64,000 bases of DNA, taken from NCBI RefSeq assembly GCF_029637705.1, contig NZ_CP121252.1, positions 1,860,001 to 1,924,000 of the forward strand, in the 5' to 3' direction. Position 1 is the stretch's first letter, and each line of letters starts with the position of its first letter. Below, in pieces: positions 17,638-26,267 of the stretch. Made by a program: the position numbers and the translations under genes. The notes below the pieces were generated by a model. The model did not search any database. It was not told the DNA's origin and was given only the letters and a program-made list of their open reading frames with translations. Origin of the DNA: Citricoccus muralis (GTDB lineage: Bacteria; Actinomycetota; Actinomycetes; Actinomycetales; Micrococcaceae).

Positions 17638-18603
17638 ATGACGCCCTATTTGCTCCTGGTCGCGGCCATCGCTCTGGCCTGGCCCGTACCGGTGGCCCTG
17701 TCACGGGCGTCCTGGGTGCGACGCGCTCCAGCCACCGCGATGATCCTCTGGCAGGCCGTGGGCCTGGCCGGTGGCATCACCATGATCGGCGCCCCGCTGA
17801 TATGGGGGCTCGCACCCTTCGGCACCGGACTGATCAGCGCCGTGAGCGAACTCATCCATCTCGGCAGCCATGGTGGGCTGAGCGCCATTGTCGACGTCGA
17901 GGAATTCACCTCCGACCGCATTGTCGGGGTCACGCTAGGACTCGCCCTGGGAGTCCACCTCATCCTCACCCTGTTGGATGCGACCCGAAAAACGGTGCAG
18001 GAACGGAGCCGTCACCGCCGGGCCGTCCAGCTTCTCACGGCGGCTGCCCCCTTTCGCACCACTACCGATCCCACCACCGGTCAGATGCGGGTATTGCCCT
18101 TGGACCACCCGTTGGCGTACTGCCTCCCCGGAATCACCAATTCACTCACCGTCATCTCCCGGGGCTTGATCGAGCAGTTGGAACCTGCTCAACTCGATGC
18201 GGTGGTCGCCCATGAACAGGCTCACCTGCGCCAGCGCCACGATCTGCTGCGCCTGGCTTTCGAAGCCTGGAGCCGGGCCTGCGCGTGGCTGCCCACCACA
18301 GCGATCGCCCGGCAGGCGGTCACCGAACTCACCGAAATGCTGGCCGACGACGCCGCACTACGCAAACACCGCCAACACGATCTCGTGAGCGCCATCGCCG
18401 TGGTGGCGGGCGCTGGTGCGGGTACCCCCTCAGCGACGCCCACCTCCGACCACACCGAGAACGACGACCCGAAGCACTCCTCTAGCCGCCTGGAACGCTT
18501 GCTGCATCCACACCCGGCCCCCCCGCTGCTCTTCACGGGGACGGTCCTCGTCGTCTCCGCGATGCTCATGATCGGCCCAATCCTACTGATCCTCATCGGC
18601 TGA
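17638..18603 (+). CDS. M56 family membrane metallopeptidase (BlaR1-like, no sensor domain)
   Basis: A 321-residue membrane protein with hydrophobic segments at about 1-20, 35-60, 95-115 and 300-321. A cytoplasmic-type zinc protease loop carries HEQAH (His192, Glu193, His196) and a downstream EMLADD (Glu233) that fits the third ligand. It lacks the extracellular penicillin-binding sensor of BlaR1/MecR1, as in the mycobacterial homologue, so the trigger is unknown. Its likely substrate is the adjacent BlaI-family repressor, with which it is co-transcribed. A Pro/Thr/Ser-rich linker precedes the final helix. Confidence 0.87.
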   Translation: MTPYLLLVAAIALAWPVPVALSRASWVRRAPATAMILWQAVGLAGGITMIGAPLIWGLAPFGTGLISAVSELIHLGSHGGLSAIVDVEEFTSDRIVGVTLGLALGVHLILTLLDATRKTVQERSRHRRAVQLLTAAAPFRTTTDPTTGQMRVLPLDHPLAYCLPGITNSLTVISRGLIEQLEPAQLDAVVAHEQAHLRQRHDLLRLAFEAWSRACAWLPTTAIARQAVTELTEMLADDAALRKHRQHDLVSAIAVVAGAGAGTPSATPTSDHTENDDPKHSSSRLERLLHPHPAPPLLFTGTVLVVSAMLMIGPILLILIG

Positions 18604-18666
18604 AGTTTCGCGTAGAGCGTGCCCGTTACTGGTTCCTACCCAACGTTCAGGAGCGTGCCGATACAA

Positions 18667-18694
18667 TTGAGACTTGTGCCGGGTCCGCTATGGT
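18667..18694 (+). promoter_or_regulatory. Candidate promoter for the ole operon
   Basis: TTGAGA (18667-18672) and TATGGT (18689-18694) are separated by 16 bases, placing a start near 18701 and a leader of about 60 bases before oleA. An alternative -10-like TACAAT lies at 18662-18667. The 158-base gap after the M56 gene supports a separate promoter, though readthrough from the repressor operon is possible. Confidence 0.45.
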
Positions 18695-18761
18695 GACCTC
18701 AATACGCTCCACAGAGGCCGGGCACGACGCCATAGCACCCTACTGATTGAGTCGACGCCAC

Positions 18762-19784
18762 GTGTCAGGAAACGCCACCACGATCCATCATCATGCTGCC
18801 CTGCTTTCCGTTGTGGAGGTGAGCGCGCCGATCGAAGTGACGTCCGAGGACCTCGATCAACGCATCGACTCAGTGCTCAAGCGCCTGCATTTGCCCCACG
18901 GCCTGCTCCAACGCGTCGCCGGCGTCAAAGCCCGGCGGATGTGGAAACAACGCGGTGACTATCTCGACGGCGCCGCCCAGGCAGGAACCAAAGCCCTGAA
19001 AGAAGCGGGAATCACCCCCGACCAGGTCGGCATGCTGATCAATACCTCGGTCACCCGGGACACCCTGGAACCGGCAGTGTCGGTGCGGATCCATGACCAG
19101 ATGGGGCTGCCGAGTTCGGCGATGAACTTCGACATCACCAACGCCTGCCTCGGCTTTGTCAACGGCATGGACCTGGCCTCCACTATGGTTGACGCCGGAC
19201 ACATCGACTACGCACTGGTGGTCGCCGGCGAAGACGCCAACGCCGTGCACGACGCCACCATCAAAAACCTGCACGCCAACTCCGTCACCCGTGATAATTT
19301 CCTCCAGCAGTTCGCCTCTCTGACCTTGGGATCCGGGGCCGCTGCCGCGGTCATCGGCCGGGCTGAAGCTCACCCCGAGGGCCACCGCATTCTGCGCGGC
19401 GTCACCCGGGCCGGCACCGAGCACCATCACCTGTGCGCCGGTGATCACAACGGTATGTACACCGACTCCGCGGGGCTCCTCACCAACGGGCTCCAGTTGG
19501 TGATGGACGCCTGGAACGACGCGCCAGAGGAGTGGGATTGGGCGTCGATGGACCGCTACATCACCCACCAGGTGTCGCAGATGCACACCGATGCGATCAT
19601 CGACTCCGCCGGCATCGCCCGTGAGAAAATTCCCACCACGTTCCCGGTGCTCGGCAATATCGGCCCGGCGGCACTGCCCATCACGCTCGCCCGCGAAACT
19701 GATTCCCTGTCCTCCGGCGACCGCGTCCTCTGTATGGGTGTGGGCTCCGGATTGAACGTGGCCATGCTCGAAATCGAATGGTGA
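18762..19784 (+). CDS. oleA: Long-chain acyl-CoA head-to-head condensing enzyme OleA
   Basis: A 340-residue thiolase-superfamily enzyme that joins two fatty acyl-CoA molecules head-to-head into a 2-alkyl-3-ketoalkanoic acid, the first step of long-chain olefin synthesis. The nucleophilic cysteine is Cys129 in TNACLGFVNGM. The catalytic histidine (ITHQVSQMHT) and the GNIGPAALP asparagine loop follow in the expected order. The GTG at 18762 gives VSGNATTIHHHAALLSV, resembling the start of Micrococcus OleA; a TTG at 18747 is an alternative. The ribosome-binding site is poor. It lies seven bases before oleBC and is clearly part of the ole operon. Confidence 0.92.
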   Translation: MSGNATTIHHHAALLSVVEVSAPIEVTSEDLDQRIDSVLKRLHLPHGLLQRVAGVKARRMWKQRGDYLDGAAQAGTKALKEAGITPDQVGMLINTSVTRDTLEPAVSVRIHDQMGLPSSAMNFDITNACLGFVNGMDLASTMVDAGHIDYALVVAGEDANAVHDATIKNLHANSVTRDNFLQQFASLTLGSGAAAAVIGRAEAHPEGHRILRGVTRAGTEHHHLCAGDHNGMYTDSAGLLTNGLQLVMDAWNDAPEEWDWASMDRYITHQVSQMHTDAIIDSAGIAREKIPTTFPVLGNIGPAALPITLARETDSLSSGDRVLCMGVGSGLNVAMLEIEW

Positions 19785-19791
19785 TCAACTG

Positions 19792-22590
19792 ATGCGTATT
19801 CCCGCCCAGCCCGCCGGTCTCCCCCACGAATTCGCCCCGGACACCGAGCTACCCGGGTGGGATCCTGCCTGGTCGCGCCTTGTCGAGGCCGACACCCACG
19901 ACGGCGTCCACACCTTCCACGTCCTCGACACCGGCCCCGAGCTGGAGCGACTAGGGGTTAAGCCCGATGCCGTCATCCTCGCCGTACACGGCAACCCCAC
20001 CTGGTCCTACCTGTGGCGACATGTGGCCGCAACTAGCCTCGCCACGGCCAGGGAATGGGTCGAGGCGGCTTCCACAGACAGTCCGCGCCGACGTCAGCGT
20101 CGACCCCGAATCTGGCGCCTCGTGGCCCCCGACCAGCTTGATATGGGCTTCTCCGAGAGGCTCGAGCACACCAGCTCTCCCACCCCGGGGCGTCCACGCA
20201 GCTATCGCACCTTGGCTGAGCGTCTCAGCGATCTCGACGCCGTCGTCCGCGCCCTCGGTCTCGACGTCGACGCCCAGCGGTCCACCGCACCCGTCCCGTT
20301 GTTCACCCTCGGTCACGACTGGGGCGGCGTCATCTCCCTGGGCTGGGCTGCCGACCATCAACACCTGGTGAGTGGTTCGATCTCTCTCAACACCGCGGTG
20401 CACCACGACGCTGACGAGCCGATTCCTGCCCCCTTGCAGGCAGCCCTCGCCGGGCCGGTGCTCGCCGGATCCACCGTTGTCACCACCGCGTTCCTCGATG
20501 TCACGCTCGGCCTGGGTCACCCGGGCCTCGCCTCCGAGACCAAGCACGCTTATCGTGCGCCCTATCAGGGGCTGGAACGACGCGGAGGCATTGGCGGCTT
20601 CGTCGCCGACATCCCCGCAGATGCCAAGCATCACTCGTACCAGCCGCTGCGCCATATCGCCCGTAACCTGAGCTCCTCGTCCTTGCCGACCCTTTTACTC
20701 TGGGGCGCTCTGGACCCGGTGTTCCTAGACCGCTATCAGCAGGACCTGCTGGAACGGATCCCTCAGGTTGACCTGCACCGGTACGAAACCTCTGGGCATC
20801 TGCTCGCCGAAGACCAAGACCTCGGCACCCCGATCTTTTCCTGGGCAAACGCAGTGGTTGACGAACAAAGTCGCCCGCTGGATTCCGCCGTGGCCGCGGC
20901 CTCGCCCCGACCAGCCTATCGCGCTCTGTGGTCGTTCCTGGAAGAGAAATCAGACAGCTCAGAGACCGCCCTCGTGGATATGACGGCCACCCGGAATTCG
21001 CGCCCCGACGGCGTCTCGTGGGCCACGCTGTCCCGGGTGGTCAACGCGATCGCCGTGGGTCTACGCCGCAGCGGGGTGAAGCCCGGGGACCGGGTCTCTC
21101 TGCTGGTCCAGCCCGGACGTGACCTCACCGCCGCCCTCTACGCCGTGCTCCGCGTGGGTGCCACCGCTGTGATCGCCGACGCGGGCCTGGGTATCCAGGG
21201 CATGACGCGCGCTGTGCATACCGCCCGCCCCCAGTGGATCATCGGCGAGCTACCGGGCCTTACCCTCGCCCGCGCCCAGCGGTGGCCGGGCCGTCGCCTC
21301 TCCGTATCCACTCTCGGCGCACCCCTGCGTGCCGCGCTGCAGGTGGAGAACAGCCTCTACCGGCTCGCGGACACCTACAACGGCCACGTCTATCACGCGA
21401 CAAAGGATCATCCGGATCCCGAGCCAGCACAGACCGCAGCAATCCTCTTCACCTCCGGCTCGACCGGGCCGGCCAAAGGCGTGCGATACACCCACGATCG
21501 GCTCTCGGCTCTCACCCAGTTGCTACGTGATAATTTCGGCGTGGTCCCCGGGTCGTCCCTACTCGCCGGGTTCGCACCTTTCGCGTTGCTGGGACCGGCG
21601 ATCGGCGCCACCTCCGTCACCCCGAAAATGTCGGTCACCAAGCCCGCCACCCTCACCGCCACCGCGGTGGCCGAGGCTGCAGCCGCCGGATCCGCGACCA
21701 TGGTCTTCGCGTCCCCCGCGGCCCTGCGCAACGTCGTTGCCACCGCGCCGCAGCTGAGCGAAGATCAGCGTCGGCAATTGGGCACCATTTCACTCATGCT
21801 CTCCGCTGGCGCCCCGGTGGCGCCGGATCTTATGGACCAGGTACTCGAGCTGATGCCCCAGGCGGAATTCCATTCCCCTTACGGGATGACGGAATCCCTG
21901 CTCCTGGCCGACATCGACCGAGACACCCTGCGCGCCGCACACCGCGAGGCCCCCACCGAACAACACGGGGTGTGCGTGGGCCACCCCGTTCCGGGCGTGG
22001 AGATCGCGATCGCGCCTCTCAACGCTGACGGCACTGCCTCATCCCAGTTACGCCGGGGTACTGAGTCCCAGGGAATCCTGGGCGAGATCGTGGTGTCGGC
22101 CCCGCACATGACCGCTGGCTACGATCGGCTCTGGTATACCGACCATCTTTCCAAGCGCGACTTCGACGGCGAACGCCAGTGGCACCGCACCGCCGATATC
22201 GGTCGCATCGACGGATCATCCCGGTTGTGGATCGAAGGCCGCCTGCAGCATGTGGTCACCACCGCCCACGGCCCCCTGGCCCCGGGCGGCCCCGAAGCCC
22301 AGATCGACACCCTCCAGGCGGTCTCCCGCAGCGCCGTCGTCGGCGTCGGCCCGCACGGCACCCAGGCAGTGGTCGCCGTGATCGAACCGACCGACCGCTC
22401 CGTTAAACCCGGGCTAGCCCCCACCTGGCTGAGCGACCAGGTGCGCGAGACAGTCGACACCCCGATCGCCGCCGTGCTCGTCACCAACCAGGTGCCGGTG
22501 GACATCCGCCACAATTCCAAAATCGACCGCACCCGACTGTCGCGTTGGGCTGAGACCGTGCTCAGTGGAGGAAAGGTGAGCACCCCATGA
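19792..22590 (+). CDS. oleBC: OleBC fusion: beta-lactone decarboxylase and beta-lactone synthetase
   Basis: A 932-residue fusion. Residues 1-370 are the alpha/beta-hydrolase OleB, with HGNPTWSY, nucleophile Asp176 in GHDWGG and His336 in SGHLLAED. Residues 385-932 are the adenylate-forming OleC, with FTSGSTGPAKG (about 553-563), GMTE and a C-terminal lid. OleC activates the beta-hydroxy acid and closes it to a beta-lactone; OleB decarboxylates the lactone to an internal olefin. Fused OleBC is characteristic of Gram-positive ole clusters, while Gram-negative clusters have separate genes. The stop overlaps the oleD start (ATGA). Confidence 0.93.
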   Translation: MRIPAQPAGLPHEFAPDTELPGWDPAWSRLVEADTHDGVHTFHVLDTGPELERLGVKPDAVILAVHGNPTWSYLWRHVAATSLATAREWVEAASTDSPRRRQRRPRIWRLVAPDQLDMGFSERLEHTSSPTPGRPRSYRTLAERLSDLDAVVRALGLDVDAQRSTAPVPLFTLGHDWGGVISLGWAADHQHLVSGSISLNTAVHHDADEPIPAPLQAALAGPVLAGSTVVTTAFLDVTLGLGHPGLASETKHAYRAPYQGLERRGGIGGFVADIPADAKHHSYQPLRHIARNLSSSSLPTLLLWGALDPVFLDRYQQDLLERIPQVDLHRYETSGHLLAEDQDLGTPIFSWANAVVDEQSRPLDSAVAAASPRPAYRALWSFLEEKSDSSETALVDMTATRNSRPDGVSWATLSRVVNAIAVGLRRSGVKPGDRVSLLVQPGRDLTAALYAVLRVGATAVIADAGLGIQGMTRAVHTARPQWIIGELPGLTLARAQRWPGRRLSVSTLGAPLRAALQVENSLYRLADTYNGHVYHATKDHPDPEPAQTAAILFTSGSTGPAKGVRYTHDRLSALTQLLRDNFGVVPGSSLLAGFAPFALLGPAIGATSVTPKMSVTKPATLTATAVAEAAAAGSATMVFASPAALRNVVATAPQLSEDQRRQLGTISLMLSAGAPVAPDLMDQVLELMPQAEFHSPYGMTESLLLADIDRDTLRAAHREAPTEQHGVCVGHPVPGVEIAIAPLNADGTASSQLRRGTESQGILGEIVVSAPHMTAGYDRLWYTDHLSKRDFDGERQWHRTADIGRIDGSSRLWIEGRLQHVVTTAHGPLAPGGPEAQIDTLQAVSRSAVVGVGPHGTQAVVAVIEPTDRSVKPGLAPTWLSDQVRETVDTPIAAVLVTNQVPVDIRHNSKIDRTRLSRWAETVLSGGKVSTP

Positions 22591-23579
22591 GCTCCTCTCC
22601 GAACCACGTTCTGGTCACCGGCGCCTCGGGTGTGCTCGGTTCCGGCGTCGCCGGTGCGCTACTCGCTCAAGGCGCGGGTGTCACCACCCTGCAACGTCGC
22701 CCCGCCCAGCTCGACGGCGCCCGTGAGGTCCGCGGCTCCGTCACCGATCACGACACCGTCCGCCAAGCGCTGACCGGCGTCGACACCGTGGTGCACCTGG
22801 CCGCCAAGGTCTCCGTCTCCGGTCCTGGCCACGAATTTGAGCACGTCAATGTGGAAGGCACCCGGCTCCTGCTCAACGCCGCCCGTGACGCGGGGGTGTC
22901 CCGGTTCGTCCACATTTCCTCGCCCTCCGTGGCACACTCTGGTACCTCCATCATCGGCGACGGCGCTCAACCGGCCGATCCGGTGCATGCCCGCGGCCAC
23001 TACGCCCGCACCAAAGCCGCCGGTGAGTTGCTAGCGCTGGATGCAGACGCCGAAGATTTCCGTGTTCTCGTGTTGCGTCCGCACCTGATGTGGGGGCCGG
23101 GCGATACCCAACTCACCGAGCGGATCATTGATCGTTCCCGCAGTGGCCGCATGCCGATCATCGGCTCCGGTGCCGCGTTGGTGGATACCCTGTATGTGGC
23201 GAACGCCGTCGATGCTGTCCTCGCCGCCACCCGTGCGGTGGACCGCCATCACGGCGAGGCACTCGTCGTGACTAATGGTGAACCGCGCCCCATCGGCGAG
23301 CTCATTCGAGGGCTGGCCCGTGCCGGCGGCTCCCCCGAGCCCGTTCTGCGCGTGCCCGCGGGACTGGCCCGCGTCGCAGGATCCGTGATTGAGCGCATCT
23401 GGGAAGCGATACCCGCCGAATCCGGCGACGGCGAGCCCCCGCTCACCCGGTTCCTGGCCGAACAACTCTCGACGGCGCACTGGTTTGATCAGCGCCGCAC
23501 CCGCGAGGTCCTGGACTGGACGCCGCGTGTGTCGATCGATGAGGGGATGCGGCTTACCGCCGAGCATTACGCCGGGTAG
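22587..23579 (+). CDS. oleD: NADPH-dependent 2-alkyl-3-ketoacid reductase OleD
   Basis: A 330-residue extended short-chain dehydrogenase. The nucleotide-binding TGASGVLGSG is at residues 11-20 and the catalytic YxxxK is HYARTKAAGE. It reduces the OleA product to the beta-hydroxy acid used by OleC. ATG overlaps the oleBC stop by four bases, implying translational coupling, with GGAAAGG upstream. Its own stop is 18 bases from that of the convergent parE gene, with no hairpin between. OleA, OleBC and OleD together are a complete olefin pathway. Confidence 0.92.
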   Translation: MSSSPNHVLVTGASGVLGSGVAGALLAQGAGVTTLQRRPAQLDGAREVRGSVTDHDTVRQALTGVDTVVHLAAKVSVSGPGHEFEHVNVEGTRLLLNAARDAGVSRFVHISSPSVAHSGTSIIGDGAQPADPVHARGHYARTKAAGELLALDADAEDFRVLVLRPHLMWGPGDTQLTERIIDRSRSGRMPIIGSGAALVDTLYVANAVDAVLAATRAVDRHHGEALVVTNGEPRPIGELIRGLARAGGSPEPVLRVPAGLARVAGSVIERIWEAIPAESGDGEPPLTRFLAEQLSTAHWFDQRRTREVLDWTPRVSIDEGMRLTAEHYAG

Positions 23580-23597
23580 TGAAACACCCGGACAGGG

Positions 23598-25706
23598 TCA
23601 AGCGTCGATCTGTTCCCGGCCCAGTTCCTCGGCGCCGGAAATGATGAACTGCTTGCGCGGCGCCACATCCGAGCCCATCAGTAGCTCGAAAATCTGCTCC
23701 GCCTGATCTGCTTCGGCAATGTTGACCCTGCGCAACGTCCGGTACCGGGGATCCATGGTGGTCTCTGAAAGCTGGTCCGCGTCCATCTCGCCCAAACCTT
23801 TGTAACGCTGAATGTCGTCCTTGTACTTGCGCCCCTCCGCGTCCAGTTTCTGTAGCACCGCGGTCAGTTCCGCCTCGGTGTAGGTGTAAATGATCTCGTT
23901 CTCACCGGAGCCGGGGGTCATCACTTCGATGCGGTGTAGCGGCGGCACGGCAGCGTAAACCCGACCAGCTTCGACCATCGGGCGCATATACCGGAAGAAC
24001 AACGTCAGCAGCAGGGTGCGGATGTGTGCGCCGTCGACGTCAGCGTCCGTCATCAGGATGACTTTGCCGTACCGGGTCGCGTCCAGGTCGAAGCTACGCC
24101 CAGCACCGCCACCAACCACCTGGATCAAGGCCGCACACTCGGCGTTGTTCAGCATGTCGCCCACCGAAGCTTTCTGGACGTTGAGGATCTTGCCGCGAAT
24201 AGGCAACAGCGCCTGGAAGTCCGAGGAGCGCGCCAGTTTGGCCGTACCGAGCGCGGAGTCACCCTCCACAATGAACAGCTCCGAGTTTTGGGCGTCATTG
24301 GTGCGGCAGTCTGCCAGCTTCGCCGGCATGGTGGAGGTTTCCAGGGCGTTTTTACGCCGCTGGTTTTCCTTATGCGTCCGCGCCGAGATACGAGACTTCA
24401 TCTCCGCCACGATCTTCTCAAGCAGCTGAGTGGTTTGCTGCTTGTCCTGCCGCTTCGACGAATTTAGCAGCTTACCCAGCTCATCGGAGACCACCTTATT
24501 GACGATCTGTTTCGCCGCGGGCGTGCCCAGAACTTCCTTGGTCTGGCCCTCGAACTGCGGCTCAGAGAGACGCACGGTCAGCACCGCGGTCAGCCCGGCC
24601 ATCACATCGTCCTTGTCGATCTTGTCATTACCGACTTTGAGTTTGCGGGCGTTGGAATCGACTGCCTTGCGGAAGACCTTTAGCAAGGCCTGCTCAAACC
24701 CGGATTGATGCGTGCCGCCTTTGGGTGTGGCAATAATATTGACGAAGCTACGCATCGTGGTGTCGTAGCCGACGTCCCAACGCAGGGCAACGTCAACCTC
24801 GCACACACGCTCAAGATCCTTCATCTCGGTGTGGCCGTTCTCGCCCAACACCGGTACCCGTTCAGTGAAGGTGTCGGAGCCCTGCAGTCGCCAAATATCG
24901 GTGACCGGGTTCAGGTTGGCCAAATGATCGACGAACTCTGAGATGCCGCCGTCGTAGTGGAAGACCTCTTCCACCGGACCGTGCTCACCCGGGGTGCCGG
25001 GCACGCGCCGCTCGTCACGGATCGCGATGCGTAGGCCGGGCACCAGGTATGCGGTTTGGCGGGCGCGGTTCTCCAGTTCCTGATAGTTGAACTTGGCATC
25101 CGGGGTGAAAATCTGCTCATCGGCCCAGTAACGGACCCGGGTGCCGGTATAGCCACGCTTGGCTTTGCCGACGACGTCCAGGCTGGAGGAATCTTCGAAG
25201 GGTGAGAAAGTAGCGTTCGGTTTGGGATTGCTCCCGGTATCAGCGAACCGACCCGGCTCACCTCGGCGGAACGACATCTGGTACGTTTTCCCGCCACGGA
25301 ATACTTGAACATCCAGACGAGAGGACAACGCGTTAACGACGGACGCACCCACGCCGTGTAGACCGCCAGAAGCTGCGTAGGATCCTCCACCAAACTTGCC
25401 GCCGGCGTGTAGCTTCGTGAAGACCACTTCCACGCCGGAGAGTCCGGTACGTGGCTCAATATCGACCGGGATACCACGGCCATTGTCCTCGACTTCCACG
25501 GAACCATCCGCATACAAGGTGATGCTGATGGACTGACCGTATCCGGCCAGTGCCTCATCCACCGAGTTATCGATGATCTCCCAGAGGCAGTGCATCAGAC
25601 CGCGGGAATCGGTGGAGCCGATGTACATACCCGGGCGCTTGCGGACAGCTTCGAGCCCCTCCAGAACGGAGAGGTGCCGTGCGTTGTATTCAGTCTGTCG
25701 CGCCAC
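23598..25706 (-). CDS. parE: DNA topoisomerase IV subunit B
   Basis: A 702-residue GHKL-ATPase topoisomerase B subunit. Visible parts are the ATPase site (IIDNSVDEALAG, VEVEDNGRGIPVD, SGGLHGVGASVVNALS), a transducer domain, and the Toprim domain with FIVEGDSALG and LMTDADVDGAHI acidic metal ligands. It pairs with the parC product. Lack of a GyrB-specific insert and the presence of parC in the region favour ParE over GyrB. The start is GTG at 25706; an in-frame stop lies four codons upstream, so no earlier start is possible. AAAGG is rather far (13 bases). Confidence 0.92.
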   Translation of the reverse strand: MARQTEYNARHLSVLEGLEAVRKRPGMYIGSTDSRGLMHCLWEIIDNSVDEALAGYGQSISITLYADGSVEVEDNGRGIPVDIEPRTGLSGVEVVFTKLHAGGKFGGGSYAASGGLHGVGASVVNALSSRLDVQVFRGGKTYQMSFRRGEPGRFADTGSNPKPNATFSPFEDSSSLDVVGKAKRGYTGTRVRYWADEQIFTPDAKFNYQELENRARQTAYLVPGLRIAIRDERRVPGTPGEHGPVEEVFHYDGGISEFVDHLANLNPVTDIWRLQGSDTFTERVPVLGENGHTEMKDLERVCEVDVALRWDVGYDTTMRSFVNIIATPKGGTHQSGFEQALLKVFRKAVDSNARKLKVGNDKIDKDDVMAGLTAVLTVRLSEPQFEGQTKEVLGTPAAKQIVNKVVSDELGKLLNSSKRQDKQQTTQLLEKIVAEMKSRISARTHKENQRRKNALETSTMPAKLADCRTNDAQNSELFIVEGDSALGTAKLARSSDFQALLPIRGKILNVQKASVGDMLNNAECAALIQVVGGGAGRSFDLDATRYGKVILMTDADVDGAHIRTLLLTLFFRYMRPMVEAGRVYAAVPPLHRIEVMTPGSGENEIIYTYTEAELTAVLQKLDAEGRKYKDDIQRYKGLGEMDADQLSETTMDPRYRTLRRVNIAEADQAEQIFELLMGSDVAPRKQFIISGAEELGREQIDA

Positions 25707-25899
25707 TGACGTGCACTACCTTTCGCCTGATCCATCGATCTGCCCCGTCGGGCACATCTCTTTACAATATCCGCAAACACCTGCTGATCATTGGAGGACG
25801 TCCCGCTGGAATCACCAATGCGCTCAGCAACCTACGCGCGGAGCGAAACACTAGCCGATATCGGCCGAACTGCGAACATTTTCCTCGCCGAGATGGTTC

Positions 25900-25905
25900 T
25901 ATAGT
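25900..25905 (+). promoter_or_regulatory. Candidate -10 element for the DUF7455 gene
   Basis: TATAGT lies 29 bases before the GTG start of the small DUF7455 gene and just upstream of its perfect AAGGAGGT ribosome-binding site (25923-25930). No clear -35 is present. The 228-base gap to parE otherwise shows nothing gene-like. Confidence 0.4.
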
Positions 25906-25934
25906 GTGAAAGTAGTTCGACGAAGGAGGTCACA

Positions 25935-26159
25935 GTGACCACTGCAGCCACCGCAGAGAAGCCGACCATGACTGCCGCGGAGCGTTGCGACCGTTGCGGC
26001 GCGCAGGCATATGTCCGCGCTGTCCTGACGTCCGGCGGCCAACTCCTGTTCTGCGCCCACCACGCGCGCGCCGTCGAGGAGACCCTGCGTCCCCAGACGA
26101 CTCAATGGCAGGACGAGACTGAGCGTCTCCACGAAGACAACCGGACTGTCGTACGCTGA
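25935..26159 (+). CDS. DUF7455 family small zinc-ribbon-like protein
   Basis: A 74-residue protein with ERCDRCGAQAYVRAVLTSGG and LLFCAHHARA, two knuckles (CxxC and CxxH) that could bind one zinc ion. This matches small actinobacterial DUF7455 proteins often encoded beside sigA. The function is unknown. GTG at 25935 has a full consensus AAGGAGGT four bases upstream, so strong translation is expected. It is convergent with sigA and shares a bidirectional terminator. Confidence 0.85.
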   Translation: MTTAATAEKPTMTAAERCDRCGAQAYVRAVLTSGGQLLFCAHHARAVEETLRPQTTQWQDETERLHEDNRTVVR

Positions 26160-26185
26160 TCTGAGCGCACTTCAGCACCGCTGAC

Positions 26186-26224
26186 AAAGGCGTGGCCCCA
26201 CCGTTCCGGTGGGGCCACGCCTTT
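26186..26224. terminator. Bidirectional intrinsic terminator
   Basis: Perfect 17-bp stem (26186-26202 with 26208-26224) and GTTCC loop, with AAA/TTT ends on both strands, between the DUF7455 gene (+) and sigA (-). Confidence 0.88.
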
Positions 26225-26267
26225 ATGTTTGATTTTCGTGCGCGGGTCCAGGGACCCGGCCGCGTGT

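Noticed and set aside
17256-18603. Beta-lactam resistance regulon
   Set aside because: No beta-lactamase or penicillin-binding gene is near, and the protease lacks a sensor domain.
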